DNA of 64,000 nt from assembly GCF_003259845.1 (NCBI RefSeq), contig NZ_QLMJ01000009.1:248001-312000 (forward strand), in the 5' to 3' direction. The DNA comes from Actinoplanes lutulentus (GTDB lineage Bacteria > Actinomycetota > Actinomycetes > Mycobacteriales > Micromonosporaceae). The notes below the pieces were generated by a model. That model was not told the origin of the DNA and made no database searches. It was given only the letters and a program-made list of their open reading frames with translations. The translations under genes and the position numbers were made by a program. How positions within the stretch are numbered: the first letter of the stretch is position 1; the number at the start of each line of letters is the position of its first letter. Of this stretch, positions 49,557 to 58,148 are shown piece by piece.

Positions 49557-51526
49557 TATCGATGACCTTTCGGGGAATTCGAGGGACTGGATGCGCGTGC
49601 GATGCGGTCGAGCATGATGCCGAGCAGCACGATGGCCGCTCCGGCGGCGAGGCCCTTGCCGTACAGCTGGCCCTGGGAGAAACCGGCGACCACGTCGTAA
49701 CCGAGCGCGCCGGCTCCGACGAGACCACCGACAACGACCATGGACAGCACATAGATGAGGCCCTGGTTCGCCGCGAGGGTCAGCGACGAGCGGGCCATCG
49801 GCAGCTGAACCTTGGTGATCAGCTGCCAGGTGTTCGATCCGGCGGCGGTCGCGGCCTCGACAGTGGTGGCCGAGATGCCGCGCACACCGTCCGCGACGAT
49901 CTTGATGGCGACCGGCGCGGCGAACACCACCGCCGCGACGATGGCGGTGAACCGGGTGGCCGAGAAGAGCGCCAGGAATGGCACCAGGTACACGAACGCC
50001 GGCATCGTCTGGCCGGCGTCCAGGGCCGGGCGGATGATCCGGTCAGCGAACCGGTTGCGGCCCATCCACACGCCGACCACCACGCCGAGCACCATCACCA
50101 GCAGCGTCGCGACGATGGTCATCGCGAGGGTGGTCATGCTGTCCTGCCACAGCCCGGTGCCGATCAGCAGCGCGACGCAGGCGGCCGTGGTGACCGCGGT
50201 CCGCACCGTGCCGATCAGCGCGGCGAGCAGCACGACGACCGCGCCGACCAGCCACCACGGCGACTCGACAAGCAGTGACTGCAGCGGGTTCAGCAGCGCG
50301 AAGGTGACCAGGTTCTTGATCGCTTCGGTGGCCGTGGACAGCTCGGTCTGCGCCCAGAGGGTCACCTCGTCGGCGCCGCGCGAGATGGCCCGGCCGACAC
50401 CGGCCTGGTCGGGGAACTCGGCCGCCCAGACGTAGGTGTAGGACATGTAGCAGCAGATCGCGGTCAGCACGCCGAGCCCGGCGGCGACCGGACGGCGGAA
50501 CCGGTGGGTGGTGCCGACCTGGCGTACCCGGTTGCTGGCCGCCGTGGTGACCCGGTCCAGCACGATCGCCATCACGACGATCGCGAGGCCGGCGTTGAAC
50601 GCGGTGCCCACATCGAGGGTCTGCAGCGCCTTGATGACCGTCTTGCCGAGGCCGGGCGCGTCGATCAGCGCCGCGATGGTGACCATCGACAGTGCGGCCA
50701 TGATGGTCTGGTTGACGCCCAGCACGATGGTCCGCTTGGACAGCGGCAGCAGCACGCCGGTGAGCGTCTGCCGGCCGGTCGCGCCGAGCGAGTCGGTCGC
50801 CTCGACCGCGGCCCGCGGCACCGAGCGGATCGCGTGCGCGGTGATCCGGATGGCCGGTGGCATGGCGTAGATCAGCGTGGCGATCGTCGCCGACGCCGGA
50901 CCGATCAGGAACAGCAGCGTCAGCGGCGCCAGATAGACGAACGTCGGCATCGTCTGCATGAAGTCCAGCACCGGCGTGACCAGGGCGTTGAACCGATCGG
51001 ACAGCCCCGCCCAGATACCGAGCGGGATGCCGATGAGCAGCGAGATCGCCACCGCCGAGAGGGTGAGCGCGAGCGTGTCCATGCTCTCCTGCCACAGCCC
51101 CTGCAGCCCGAAGAAGACAAACCCGCCGGCCGCGAGCAGCGCGACTCGCCAATTGCCGAAGAACCAGGAGATGTACGCGACCACGGCCACCACACCCAGC
51201 CAGCCGAGTACCGGGACCGGACGGCCGAACGACGGCTGGGAGATCAGCGCCTGGACGAACGTGACCAGGGCGTCGATGCCGGCCCGGATCTCGTTGAAGA
51301 AGTACAGGAAGATCGGGCTGCTGTTCCGGTTGGCGCCGACCGTGTCGTTTACCTCGTTGAGCCACTCGTGCAGCGGGGTGAGGTCGGCGGGGGAGAGGCT
51401 GAGCGTGTGGGTCCCGTGCGTGGGGATCCAGATGAGCACCCAGGCCACCAGGATCGCGGCCACCTTGACCGGCTTGCTCAGCCTGATTCCGGGCCGGGGA
51501 ACGGCTGCCGCCGTCGTGGTCGTCAC
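49556..51526 (-). CDS. Betaine/choline ABC permease with two fused transport domains
   Basis: 656 aa, about 12-14 membrane helices. Two homologous permease halves are visible, each with a WQDSM/WQESM motif before an LALT segment, a QTMPTFVYL or QTMPAFVYL motif, and an EAA-like loop (VEATDSLGATGRQTLTGVLL; VEAATAAGSNTWQLITKVQL). A single chain thus supplies both permease subunits, unlike homodimeric ProW. Overlaps the ATPase stop (ATGA-type). Confidence 0.93.
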   Translation of the reverse strand: MTTTTAAAVPRPGIRLSKPVKVAAILVAWVLIWIPTHGTHTLSLSPADLTPLHEWLNEVNDTVGANRNSSPIFLYFFNEIRAGIDALVTFVQALISQPSFGRPVPVLGWLGVVAVVAYISWFFGNWRVALLAAGGFVFFGLQGLWQESMDTLALTLSAVAISLLIGIPLGIWAGLSDRFNALVTPVLDFMQTMPTFVYLAPLTLLFLIGPASATIATLIYAMPPAIRITAHAIRSVPRAAVEATDSLGATGRQTLTGVLLPLSKRTIVLGVNQTIMAALSMVTIAALIDAPGLGKTVIKALQTLDVGTAFNAGLAIVVMAIVLDRVTTAASNRVRQVGTTHRFRRPVAAGLGVLTAICCYMSYTYVWAAEFPDQAGVGRAISRGADEVTLWAQTELSTATEAIKNLVTFALLNPLQSLLVESPWWLVGAVVVLLAALIGTVRTAVTTAACVALLIGTGLWQDSMTTLAMTIVATLLVMVLGVVVGVWMGRNRFADRIIRPALDAGQTMPAFVYLVPFLALFSATRFTAIVAAVVFAAPVAIKIVADGVRGISATTVEAATAAGSNTWQLITKVQLPMARSSLTLAANQGLIYVLSMVVVGGLVGAGALGYDVVAGFSQGQLYGKGLAAGAAIVLLGIMLDRIARASSPSNSPKGHR

Positions 51527-52560
51527 GCCGGGACCTCGACCCCGGTGACCGCCGCCAGGATCTCCTCGTCGGTGACCACGCCGAGCAGCTCGCCGTTCTC
51601 GATCACCTTCACCGGCTTGCCGGCCGCGAGCACCAGCCGGACCGCGTCCCGGACGACCACGTCCGGGCCCAGCTCGGGACCGTCCAGGACGTCCTCCGGC
51701 CGGGGCAGCCGCATGATCCAGCGCAGCGTGAGCACGTTGGCCCGGGGCACGTCCTGGACGAAGTCGCGGACGTAGTCGTCGGCCGGCGCCCCGACCAGTT
51801 CGTCACCGGTGCCGCACTGGACCATCGCGCCGTCGCGCATGATCAGGATCCGGTCGCCGAGCTTCAGCGCCTCGGACAGGTCGTGGGTGATGAAGACCAT
51901 CGTCTTGCCGACCTCGCGGTGCAGCCGGATGACCTCGTTCTGCATGTCCCGGCGGATCAGCGGGTCCAGCGCGGAGAACGGCTCGTCGAAGAAGAGCACG
52001 TCCGGGTCGCCGGCCAGGGCCCGGGCCAGCCCGACCCGCTGCTGCATGCCGCCGGAGAGCTGTTCCGGGTAGCTGTGCTCGTACCCGTCCAGGCCGACCA
52101 GGTCGATGACCTCCTTGGCCCGGCGGATCCGCTCGGCCTTGCCGGCGCCGCGGATCTCCAGCCCGTACGCCACGTTGTCGAGGACCTGACGGAACGGCAG
52201 CAGGCCGAAGTGCTGGAAGACCATCGAGAACTTGCGCCGGCGCAGGTCCCGCAGCCGTTTCTTGTCGGCTGCCAGGATGTCCTCACCCTCGAAGATGATC
52301 GAGCCGGCGGTCGGCTCGATCAGCCGGGTGAGGCAGCGGACCAGAGTGGACTTGCCGGAGCCGGACAGCCCCATGACCACGAAGACCTCGCCGGGGGCGA
52401 CGTCGAACGACACGTCGCGGACCGCGGCCGTGCAGCCGGTGCGGTCGATGAGCTCACGCCGGGACAGCGCGGAGAGCTCGGCCGACCGCGGAACCAGCTC
52501 CGCCTTGTGCCCGAACACCTTCCACAGGTCCTTGACCGAGATGACTGCCTCGCCTGTCAT
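51523..52560 (-). CDS. Betaine/choline ABC ATPase with C-terminal CBS region (ProV/OpuAA type)
   Basis: 345 aa. Walker A GLSGSGKST, Q-loop FQHFGLLP, signature LSGGMQQR and Walker B VLFFDEP are intact. The LSALSRRELIDRTGCTAAV insertion before the first strand is typical of the ProV/OpuAA branch, and a single CBS-like unit closes the protein (VIENGELLGVVTDEEIL). It drives the fused permease encoded next. 16 bases separate it from betB. Confidence 0.94.
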   Translation of the reverse strand: MTGEAVISVKDLWKVFGHKAELVPRSAELSALSRRELIDRTGCTAAVRDVSFDVAPGEVFVVMGLSGSGKSTLVRCLTRLIEPTAGSIIFEGEDILAADKKRLRDLRRRKFSMVFQHFGLLPFRQVLDNVAYGLEIRGAGKAERIRRAKEVIDLVGLDGYEHSYPEQLSGGMQQRVGLARALAGDPDVLFFDEPFSALDPLIRRDMQNEVIRLHREVGKTMVFITHDLSEALKLGDRILIMRDGAMVQCGTGDELVGAPADDYVRDFVQDVPRANVLTLRWIMRLPRPEDVLDGPELGPDVVVRDAVRLVLAAGKPVKVIENGELLGVVTDEEILAAVTGVEVPA

Positions 52561-52576
52561 CGCAAAGCTCCAATGC

Positions 52577-54004
52577 TTAGGGACGGAACCAGTTCTGCGG
52601 GCGGGGGTCGATGTTCTGCCAGATGTGCTTGGTCTCGCGGTATTCGTCCAGCCCGCTGGGGCCGAGCTCGCGCCCGATGCCGGACTGCTTGAAACCGCCC
52701 CACTCCGCCTGCGGTACGTACGGGTGGTAGTCGTTGATCCAGACGGTGCCGTGCCGCAGCCGCTGCGCGACCCGCTGTGCCTTGCCGGCGTCCTGCGTCC
52801 AGACCGCCCCGGCCAGCCCGTAATCGGTGTCGTTGGCGATCCGCACCGCCTCGTCCTCGCTCGTGAAGGTCTCCACGGTGAGCACCGGCCCGAAGGACTC
52901 GTCGCGGACCACGGTCATGCCGGAGCGGCAGCCGTCCAGGACCGTCGGCAGGTAGTAGAAGCCGTCGGCCAGGTCCGGGTCGTCCGGCCGGCGCCCGCCG
53001 CAGCGCAGCACCGCGCCCTCGGCGACACCGGCGGCGACGTACGCCTCGACCTTGGCCAGGTGTGCCGCCGAGATCAGCGGACCGGTCTCGGCCTTGGTGT
53101 CGAACGGCCCGCCCAGCCGGATCCGGGAGGCCCGCTCGACGACCGCGTCGACGAACCGGTTGTGGATCGACTCCTCGACGACCAGCCGCGCGCCGGCCGA
53201 GCAGACCTGACCGGAGTGCAGGAAGACCGCGGTCAGCGCGAAGTCGACAGCGGTGTCGAAGTCGGCGTCCGCGAAGATCACGTTCGGGTTCTTGCCGCCG
53301 AGTTCCAGCGCCACCCGTTTCACGGTGGCGGCGGCCGAGGCCATCAGCACCCGCCCGGTGGCCAGGCTGCCAGTGAAGGAGACCAGGTCGACGTCGGGGT
53401 GTTCGGCGAGCGGCGCGCCGGCCTCCGGCCCGAGGCCGAGCACCAGGTTCGCCACACCGTCCGGCAGGCCGGCCTCGGTGAGCAGGCGCATCAGCAGGAT
53501 TGCCGTCGACGGGGTCAGCTCGCTGGGCTTCAGGACGAACGTGTTGCCGGCGGCCAGGGCCGGCGCGACCTTCCACGACGTCTGCAGCAGCGGATAGTTC
53601 CACGGGGTGATCAGCCCGCAGACGCCGATCGGCTCGTGCACGATCCGGCTGATCGCGTCGGTGCGGCCGGTCTCGATGGCCCGGCCCGCGTCGGTCGCCG
53701 CGATCCCCGCGTAGTAGCGGAAACAGGCGGCCACGTCGTCCATGTCGTACTCGGCCTCGACCAGGCGTTTGCCGGTGTCGAGAGCTTCGGCGCGGGCCAG
53801 TTGCGCCTTGTCCCGGGTGATCAGGTCGGCGACCCGGTGCAGCAGTGCGCCGCGCTCGATCGCCGGGGTGCGTGGCCAGATGCCCTCGTCGAACGCCTGC
53901 CGCGCGACGCCGATGGCGGCGATGGTGTCCTCGCGGCTGCCGTCGGTCAGCGTGGCGACCAGGGTGCCGTCGGCCGGGCAGCGGATCTCCCGCAGGCCGC
54001 TCAT
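52577..54004 (-). CDS. betB: Betaine-aldehyde dehydrogenase
   Basis: 475 aa NAD(P)-dependent aldehyde dehydrogenase. Catalytic Glu234 (ELGGKNPN) and Cys268 (GQVCSAG), the cofactor motif FTGS at 210-213 and the C-terminal EYRETKHIWQN are in place. Converts betaine aldehyde to glycine betaine, using the product of the coupled betA gene. ATG at 54004 overlaps the betA stop (ATGA). Confidence 0.93.
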   Translation of the reverse strand: MSGLREIRCPADGTLVATLTDGSREDTIAAIGVARQAFDEGIWPRTPAIERGALLHRVADLITRDKAQLARAEALDTGKRLVEAEYDMDDVAACFRYYAGIAATDAGRAIETGRTDAISRIVHEPIGVCGLITPWNYPLLQTSWKVAPALAAGNTFVLKPSELTPSTAILLMRLLTEAGLPDGVANLVLGLGPEAGAPLAEHPDVDLVSFTGSLATGRVLMASAAATVKRVALELGGKNPNVIFADADFDTAVDFALTAVFLHSGQVCSAGARLVVEESIHNRFVDAVVERASRIRLGGPFDTKAETGPLISAAHLAKVEAYVAAGVAEGAVLRCGGRRPDDPDLADGFYYLPTVLDGCRSGMTVVRDESFGPVLTVETFTSEDEAVRIANDTDYGLAGAVWTQDAGKAQRVAQRLRHGTVWINDYHPYVPQAEWGGFKQSGIGRELGPSGLDEYRETKHIWQNIDPRPQNWFRP

Positions 54005-55674
54005 CGGGTGCTCTCCTGCTCTTCGTTGTCCCGGCGGTAGAAGGGCAGCTCGACCGGGGCCAGAGGGGTGTTGCCGAGGATCAGGTCGGCGGCCTTCTCG
54101 GCGACCATCATCACCGGGGCGTAGATGTTGCCGTTGGTGACGTACGGCATGACCGACGCGTCGACCACCCGCAGACCCTCGACGCCGTGCACCCGCATGC
54201 TGGCCGGGTCGACCACCGACATCGCGTCGACGCCCATCTTCGCCGTGCAGGAGGGGTGCAGTGCGGTCTCGCCCTCCTTGCGTACCCAATCAAGGACTTC
54301 CTCGTCGGTCTGCACCGACGGGCCGGGCGAGGTCTCGCCGCCGTTGAACGGCTCCAGCGCGGGCTGGTTGAGGATGGCGCGGGAGACCCGCAGGGCCTCG
54401 GACCACTCGCGGCGGTCCTGCTCGGTGGAGAGGTAGTTGAAGCGCAGGGCCGGGTGCTCGCGCGGATCCCGGCTGACGATCTTCACGCTGCCGCGGGCGT
54501 CGGAGTACATCGGGCCGACGTGCACCTGATAACCGTGCCCGCCGGCCGGCGACGAGCCGTCGTAGCGGACCGCGATCGGCAGGAAGTGGAACATCAGGTT
54601 CGGGTACGCGACCTCGTCGTTGCTGCGGACGAACCCGCCCGCCTCGAAGTGGTTCGTCGAGGCCGGTCCGCTGCGCAGGAACAGCCATTGCGCGCCGATC
54701 CACGGCCGGTGCCGCCACTTCAGGTACGGCTGCATCGACACCGGCTGGGTGCAGGCGTACTGGACGTAAACCTCGAGGTGGTCCTGGAGGTTCTCGCCGA
54801 CGCCGGGCAGGTCGTGGACCGGGTCGATGCCGAGGGCGGACAGCTCGGCGGCGTTGCCGACGCCGGAGAGCTGCAGCACCTGGGGCGTATTGATCGCGCC
54901 GCCGCTGAGGATCACCTCGCCGGCGTAGACCCGCTTGGGGGCGCCGCGTCTGCCGGTCGTGTACTCCACGCCGACCGCGCGTTTGCCGTCGAACAGGACC
55001 CGGGTGACCAGCGCGCGGGTGCGTACCGTCAGGTTGGGCCTTTTCATCGCGGGATGGAGATAGGCGCGGGCGGCGGAGAGCCGCCGCCCTCGGCGGATGT
55101 TGCGGTCGAACGGCGCGAAACCCTCCTGGCGCACGCCGTTGACGTCGTCGGTCGGCGGGTAACCGGCCTGCTCGCTCGCCTCCAGCATGGCGGTGAACAG
55201 GGGATTGTCGGCCGGACCGCGTTCCAGCACGAGCGGGCCGTCGTGACCGCGGAACGGGTCGTCCGGATCGGCCGCGAGGCAGTTCTCCATCCGGTTGAAG
55301 TACGGCAGGCAGTGCGCGTAATCCCAGTCCTGCATGCCCGGGTCGGCGGCCCAGCGCTCGTAGTCGAGGGGATTGCCGCGCTGGAAGATCATGCCGTTGA
55401 TGCTGCTGGAGCCGCCGAGGACCTTGCCGCGCGCGTGGTAGATGCGCCGGCCGTTCATGTGCGGCTCGGGCTCCGACTGATATTTCCAGTCGTAGAAGCG
55501 GCTGCCGATCGGGAACGTCAGCGCCGCCGGCATGTGGATGAAGACGTCCCACGGGTAATCGGGGCGGCCGGCCTCCAGCACCAGGACCTTGGTGGCCGGG
55601 TCGGCGGAGAGCCGGTTGGCGAGCGCGCTGCCCGCCGAACCGCCGCCGACGATCACGAAGTCGTACTGCGTCAT
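54001..55674 (-). CDS. betA: Choline dehydrogenase (GMC flavoprotein)
   Basis: 557 aa. FAD motif VGGGSAGSALANRL, GMC signature GGSSSINGMIFQRG, and the C-terminal HPSCTAKMG with the active-site His and TNGNIYAPVMM. The FPIGSRFYDWKYQSEPEP segment is characteristic of BetA. Oxidises choline to betaine aldehyde, probably at the membrane face. ATG at 55674 overlaps the Rieske gene stop (ATGA). Confidence 0.94.
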   Translation of the reverse strand: MTQYDFVIVGGGSAGSALANRLSADPATKVLVLEAGRPDYPWDVFIHMPAALTFPIGSRFYDWKYQSEPEPHMNGRRIYHARGKVLGGSSSINGMIFQRGNPLDYERWAADPGMQDWDYAHCLPYFNRMENCLAADPDDPFRGHDGPLVLERGPADNPLFTAMLEASEQAGYPPTDDVNGVRQEGFAPFDRNIRRGRRLSAARAYLHPAMKRPNLTVRTRALVTRVLFDGKRAVGVEYTTGRRGAPKRVYAGEVILSGGAINTPQVLQLSGVGNAAELSALGIDPVHDLPGVGENLQDHLEVYVQYACTQPVSMQPYLKWRHRPWIGAQWLFLRSGPASTNHFEAGGFVRSNDEVAYPNLMFHFLPIAVRYDGSSPAGGHGYQVHVGPMYSDARGSVKIVSRDPREHPALRFNYLSTEQDRREWSEALRVSRAILNQPALEPFNGGETSPGPSVQTDEEVLDWVRKEGETALHPSCTAKMGVDAMSVVDPASMRVHGVEGLRVVDASVMPYVTNGNIYAPVMMVAEKAADLILGNTPLAPVELPFYRRDNEEQESTR

Positions 55675-55991
55675 GACTGTGCCCCTTCGGAGAGCGCGAC
55701 GTGCACCATGCCGTCGGTCACCTCGACCCGGTGCGTCCGCACGGGTTTCTTCGCCGGAGGTCCGTCGACCCGCCCGGTACGCAGGTCGAACTTGGAAGCG
55801 TGCAGCGGGCACTCGACCTCGCAGCCCTCCAGCCAGCCGTCCGCGAGCGAGGCGTCCTGGTGGGTGCAGGTGTCGTCGATGGCGAAGACCTCACCGTCCT
55901 CGGTGTGGAAGATCGCCACCGGCGGGTCGGTCTCCCATCGGTACGCCTCACCGGGCGCGATGCTGCTGAGCGGGCAGACAGGCTGCAACAT
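55671..55991 (-). CDS. Rieske-type ferredoxin
   Basis: 106 aa. Cluster ligands CTHQ and CPLH in the normal spacing, within FAIDDTCTHQ and ECPLHASKFD. Soluble small electron carrier for a ring-hydroxylase-type oxygenase. Its ATG shares one base with the reductase stop (TGATG), so the two are made together. The likely electron acceptor is the Rieske oxygenase encoded at 60549. Confidence 0.93.
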   Translation of the reverse strand: MLQPVCPLSSIAPGEAYRWETDPPVAIFHTEDGEVFAIDDTCTHQDASLADGWLEGCEVECPLHASKFDLRTGRVDGPPAKKPVRTHRVEVTDGMVHVALSEGAQS

Positions 55992-57151
55992 CAAGCCTCC
56001 TGAGGTACGGCGCGGAGCTGGCGGCGCCACCGGGTGAAAAGCCGGGGCTGGTTCATGCCGAGCACGGCGACCGGATGCCCGCCGCGCTCGTAGACGGCGA
56101 GGAAACTGCGCTGCTCCGGGTCACCCTCGACGATCCGCACGGTGTCGCCGGGCTCGCGGTGACCGGCGAACTGCAGGCGTACGCCGTACTGGTCGGACCA
56201 GAAATACGGGGCCTTGCCGGTGTCCGGGGCAGTGGCGCCCAGCAGCGTCGCCACCGCTGTCGCCGGGTGGTCGAGGGCGTGGGTCCAGTGCTCGGAGCGG
56301 ACCGCGCGACCGGCGAACGGGCTGAACGAGACGGCGCAGTCACCCGTGGCGACGACGGTGGGCAGGCCGGTCGCGCCGGCCGCGTCGGTGACCACACCGC
56401 CGTCGACGGTCAGGCCGGAGCCGTCCAGCCACTCCACGTTGGGGATGGCGCCGATGCCGGCGACCACCAGGTCGGCGGGCAGCCGGACTCCGTCGGCCAG
56501 CTCGACAGCTTCTATCCGATCCGATCCGAGCAGGGCGCTCACCGGGGTGCCGGTTTTGAGGCGTACCCCATGGTCTGCGTGAAGCTGCGCGCAGAGCGCG
56601 CCCATCTCGGGTCCCAAGGGGCCGGCCAGGGGAGTGGGCAGGCCCTCGACGACCGTGACATCCCAACCGAGCGAACGGGCGCTGGACGCGACCTCGGCGC
56701 CGATGAAACCCGCGCCGATGACCACGAGACGGCCGGTGGTGCGCAGTTCGTCGCGCAGGGTGAGGGCATCGTCCAGAGTGCGCAGAGTGTGCACGCCCGC
56801 CAGACCGTCGGCGTGCGCGGGCCGCCGGGCCCGGGCGCCGGTCGCGACGATCACGCCATCCACCTGGATTTCCTGGCCGTCGGCGAGATGGATGCTGCGC
56901 CGGCGTGGATCCAGGCGGGTCGCGGCGGTGCCGAGCCGCCAGTCGATGCCGAGATCCTCGTCGTCACTCAGTGCGAGATCGTCCACAGTGCAGGCACCGG
57001 TGAGAAAATCTTTGGACAGTGGCGGGCGGTCGTAGGGGTGGTGCCGCTCGGCTCCGATCGCGATGATCTCACCGGTGAAGGACTGTCCACGCAGGGCACG
57101 CGCTGCGGCCAGACCGGCGAGGGAGGCCCCGACAATCGCGACTTTCTGCAC
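55991..57151 (-). CDS. FAD-dependent ferredoxin reductase
   Basis: 386 aa. FAD-binding GASLAGLAAARAL at the N-terminus, PYDRPPLSK, VIVATGARARRP, NAD-binding VVIGAGFIGAEVA and VVATGDCAV: the order of BphA4/putidaredoxin-reductase-type enzymes. Moves electrons from NAD(P)H to the Rieske ferredoxin. GTG start. First gene of a minus-strand operon that continues to soxG, divergent from an IclR gene. Confidence 0.93.
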   Translation of the reverse strand: MQKVAIVGASLAGLAAARALRGQSFTGEIIAIGAERHHPYDRPPLSKDFLTGACTVDDLALSDDEDLGIDWRLGTAATRLDPRRRSIHLADGQEIQVDGVIVATGARARRPAHADGLAGVHTLRTLDDALTLRDELRTTGRLVVIGAGFIGAEVASSARSLGWDVTVVEGLPTPLAGPLGPEMGALCAQLHADHGVRLKTGTPVSALLGSDRIEAVELADGVRLPADLVVAGIGAIPNVEWLDGSGLTVDGGVVTDAAGATGLPTVVATGDCAVSFSPFAGRAVRSEHWTHALDHPATAVATLLGATAPDTGKAPYFWSDQYGVRLQFAGHREPGDTVRIVEGDPEQRSFLAVYERGGHPVAVLGMNQPRLFTRWRRQLRAVPQEA

Positions 57152-57216
57152 GCCTGCAACCGCCTCCGTTGTGAATCACGAAACAGCGAGTGGAATCCGC
57201 AACAGATTGCCGAGGA

Positions 57217-57235
57217 TCTTGATCGATAGTCAAGA
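57217..57235. promoter_or_regulatory. Candidate IclR operator 1
   Basis: TCTTGA and TCAAGA separated by seven bases, midway in the 145-base gap between the reductase and IclR genes. The spacing equals that of the second dyad. Confidence 0.45.
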
Positions 57236-57285
57236 GACCGAATGAAGGTGGTCCCTTCTCGCAACCTCCCCGAAATCCGTGACCT

Positions 57286-57308
57286 ATCGTTGCGCCATGA
57301 GCAACGAT
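57286..57308. promoter_or_regulatory. Candidate IclR operator 2, spanning the IclR start codon
   Basis: Perfect 8-bp arms ATCGTTGC and GCAACGAT flank a 7-base spacer that contains the ATG. A repressor bound here would block its own gene (inference). GTTGCGCC, part of this site, recurs at 58123-58130 before the dimethylglycine oxidase gene. Confidence 0.5.
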
Positions 57309-58058
57309 CGCGAGACCGCGCCGGCCGTCGTGCAGTCCGTCGACCGCGCCCTGAGCATCCTGGAGATCCTGGCCCGCAAACGCGGCGCCGGTGTCACCGA
57401 GATCGGCAAGGAGCTCGGTGTGCACAAGTCCACCGCGTTCCGCCTGCTCGTGGCGCTGGAGAACCGTGGTTTCGTCGAGCAGACGCACGACCGTGGGACG
57501 TACCGTCTCGGGCTCGGCGTGGTGCGCCTCGCCGGTGCGGTGACCGCGCAGCTCGACCTGAGCCGGCAGGGTCTTGCGGCATGCGAACGGCTCGCTGTGG
57601 ACCTGGGCGAGACGGTCAACATCGCGATCCTGGACAGCGGCAGGGCGGTGAACGTGACCCAGAGCCGGGGTGCAGCGTCGATCGCGAGTCACAACTGGGT
57701 GGGCCGGCAGACGCCGTTGCACGCGACGTCGAGCGGCAAGGTGCTCCTGGCCTTTTCCAGTGATCTGTCGCCCGGTCCGTTTGAACGTTTCACCGCAGCG
57801 ACGGTCGTCTCCTCGGTGGATCTTGGAGCGCAGCTGGCGACGATCCGCTCGGTCGGCTGGGGCTTCACGGCCGAGGAGTACGAGGTCGGCCTCAACGCCG
57901 TCGCCGCGCCGATCCGGGGTGCCGACGGTTCGGTCATCGCCGCGCTGAGCGTCTCCGGGCCGGCCTACCGGCTGTCCCAGGACGACTTCCCGGAGGTCGC
58001 GAAGCGGGTGATCGCCGCGGCCGACGAGGTGAGCGGCCGGATGGGCCACGTCTCCTAA
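57297..58058 (+). CDS. IclR-family regulator of betaine catabolism
   Basis: 253 aa. Winged helix (AGVTEIGKELGVHKSTAFRL) and effector domain (SSGKVLLAFS, EEYEVGLNAVAAPIRG). ATG at 57297 lies inside a perfect dyad, which suggests autoregulation. Placed between the two transcripts of the choline-to-glycine pathway, it most likely senses a pathway intermediate and controls both (inference). Confidence 0.9.
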   Translation: MSNDRETAPAVVQSVDRALSILEILARKRGAGVTEIGKELGVHKSTAFRLLVALENRGFVEQTHDRGTYRLGLGVVRLAGAVTAQLDLSRQGLAACERLAVDLGETVNIAILDSGRAVNVTQSRGAASIASHNWVGRQTPLHATSSGKVLLAFSSDLSPGPFERFTAATVVSSVDLGAQLATIRSVGWGFTAEEYEVGLNAVAAPIRGADGSVIAALSVSGPAYRLSQDDFPEVAKRVIAAADEVSGRMGHVS

Positions 58059-58148
58059 CCGAAATCTGAGCGTCTTGACGCGGTCACACTGCTCGGTGAA
58101 GCTGTTGCGTATTCCAGGTCGAGTTGCGCCTTGTGAAACGGGTGGCTT

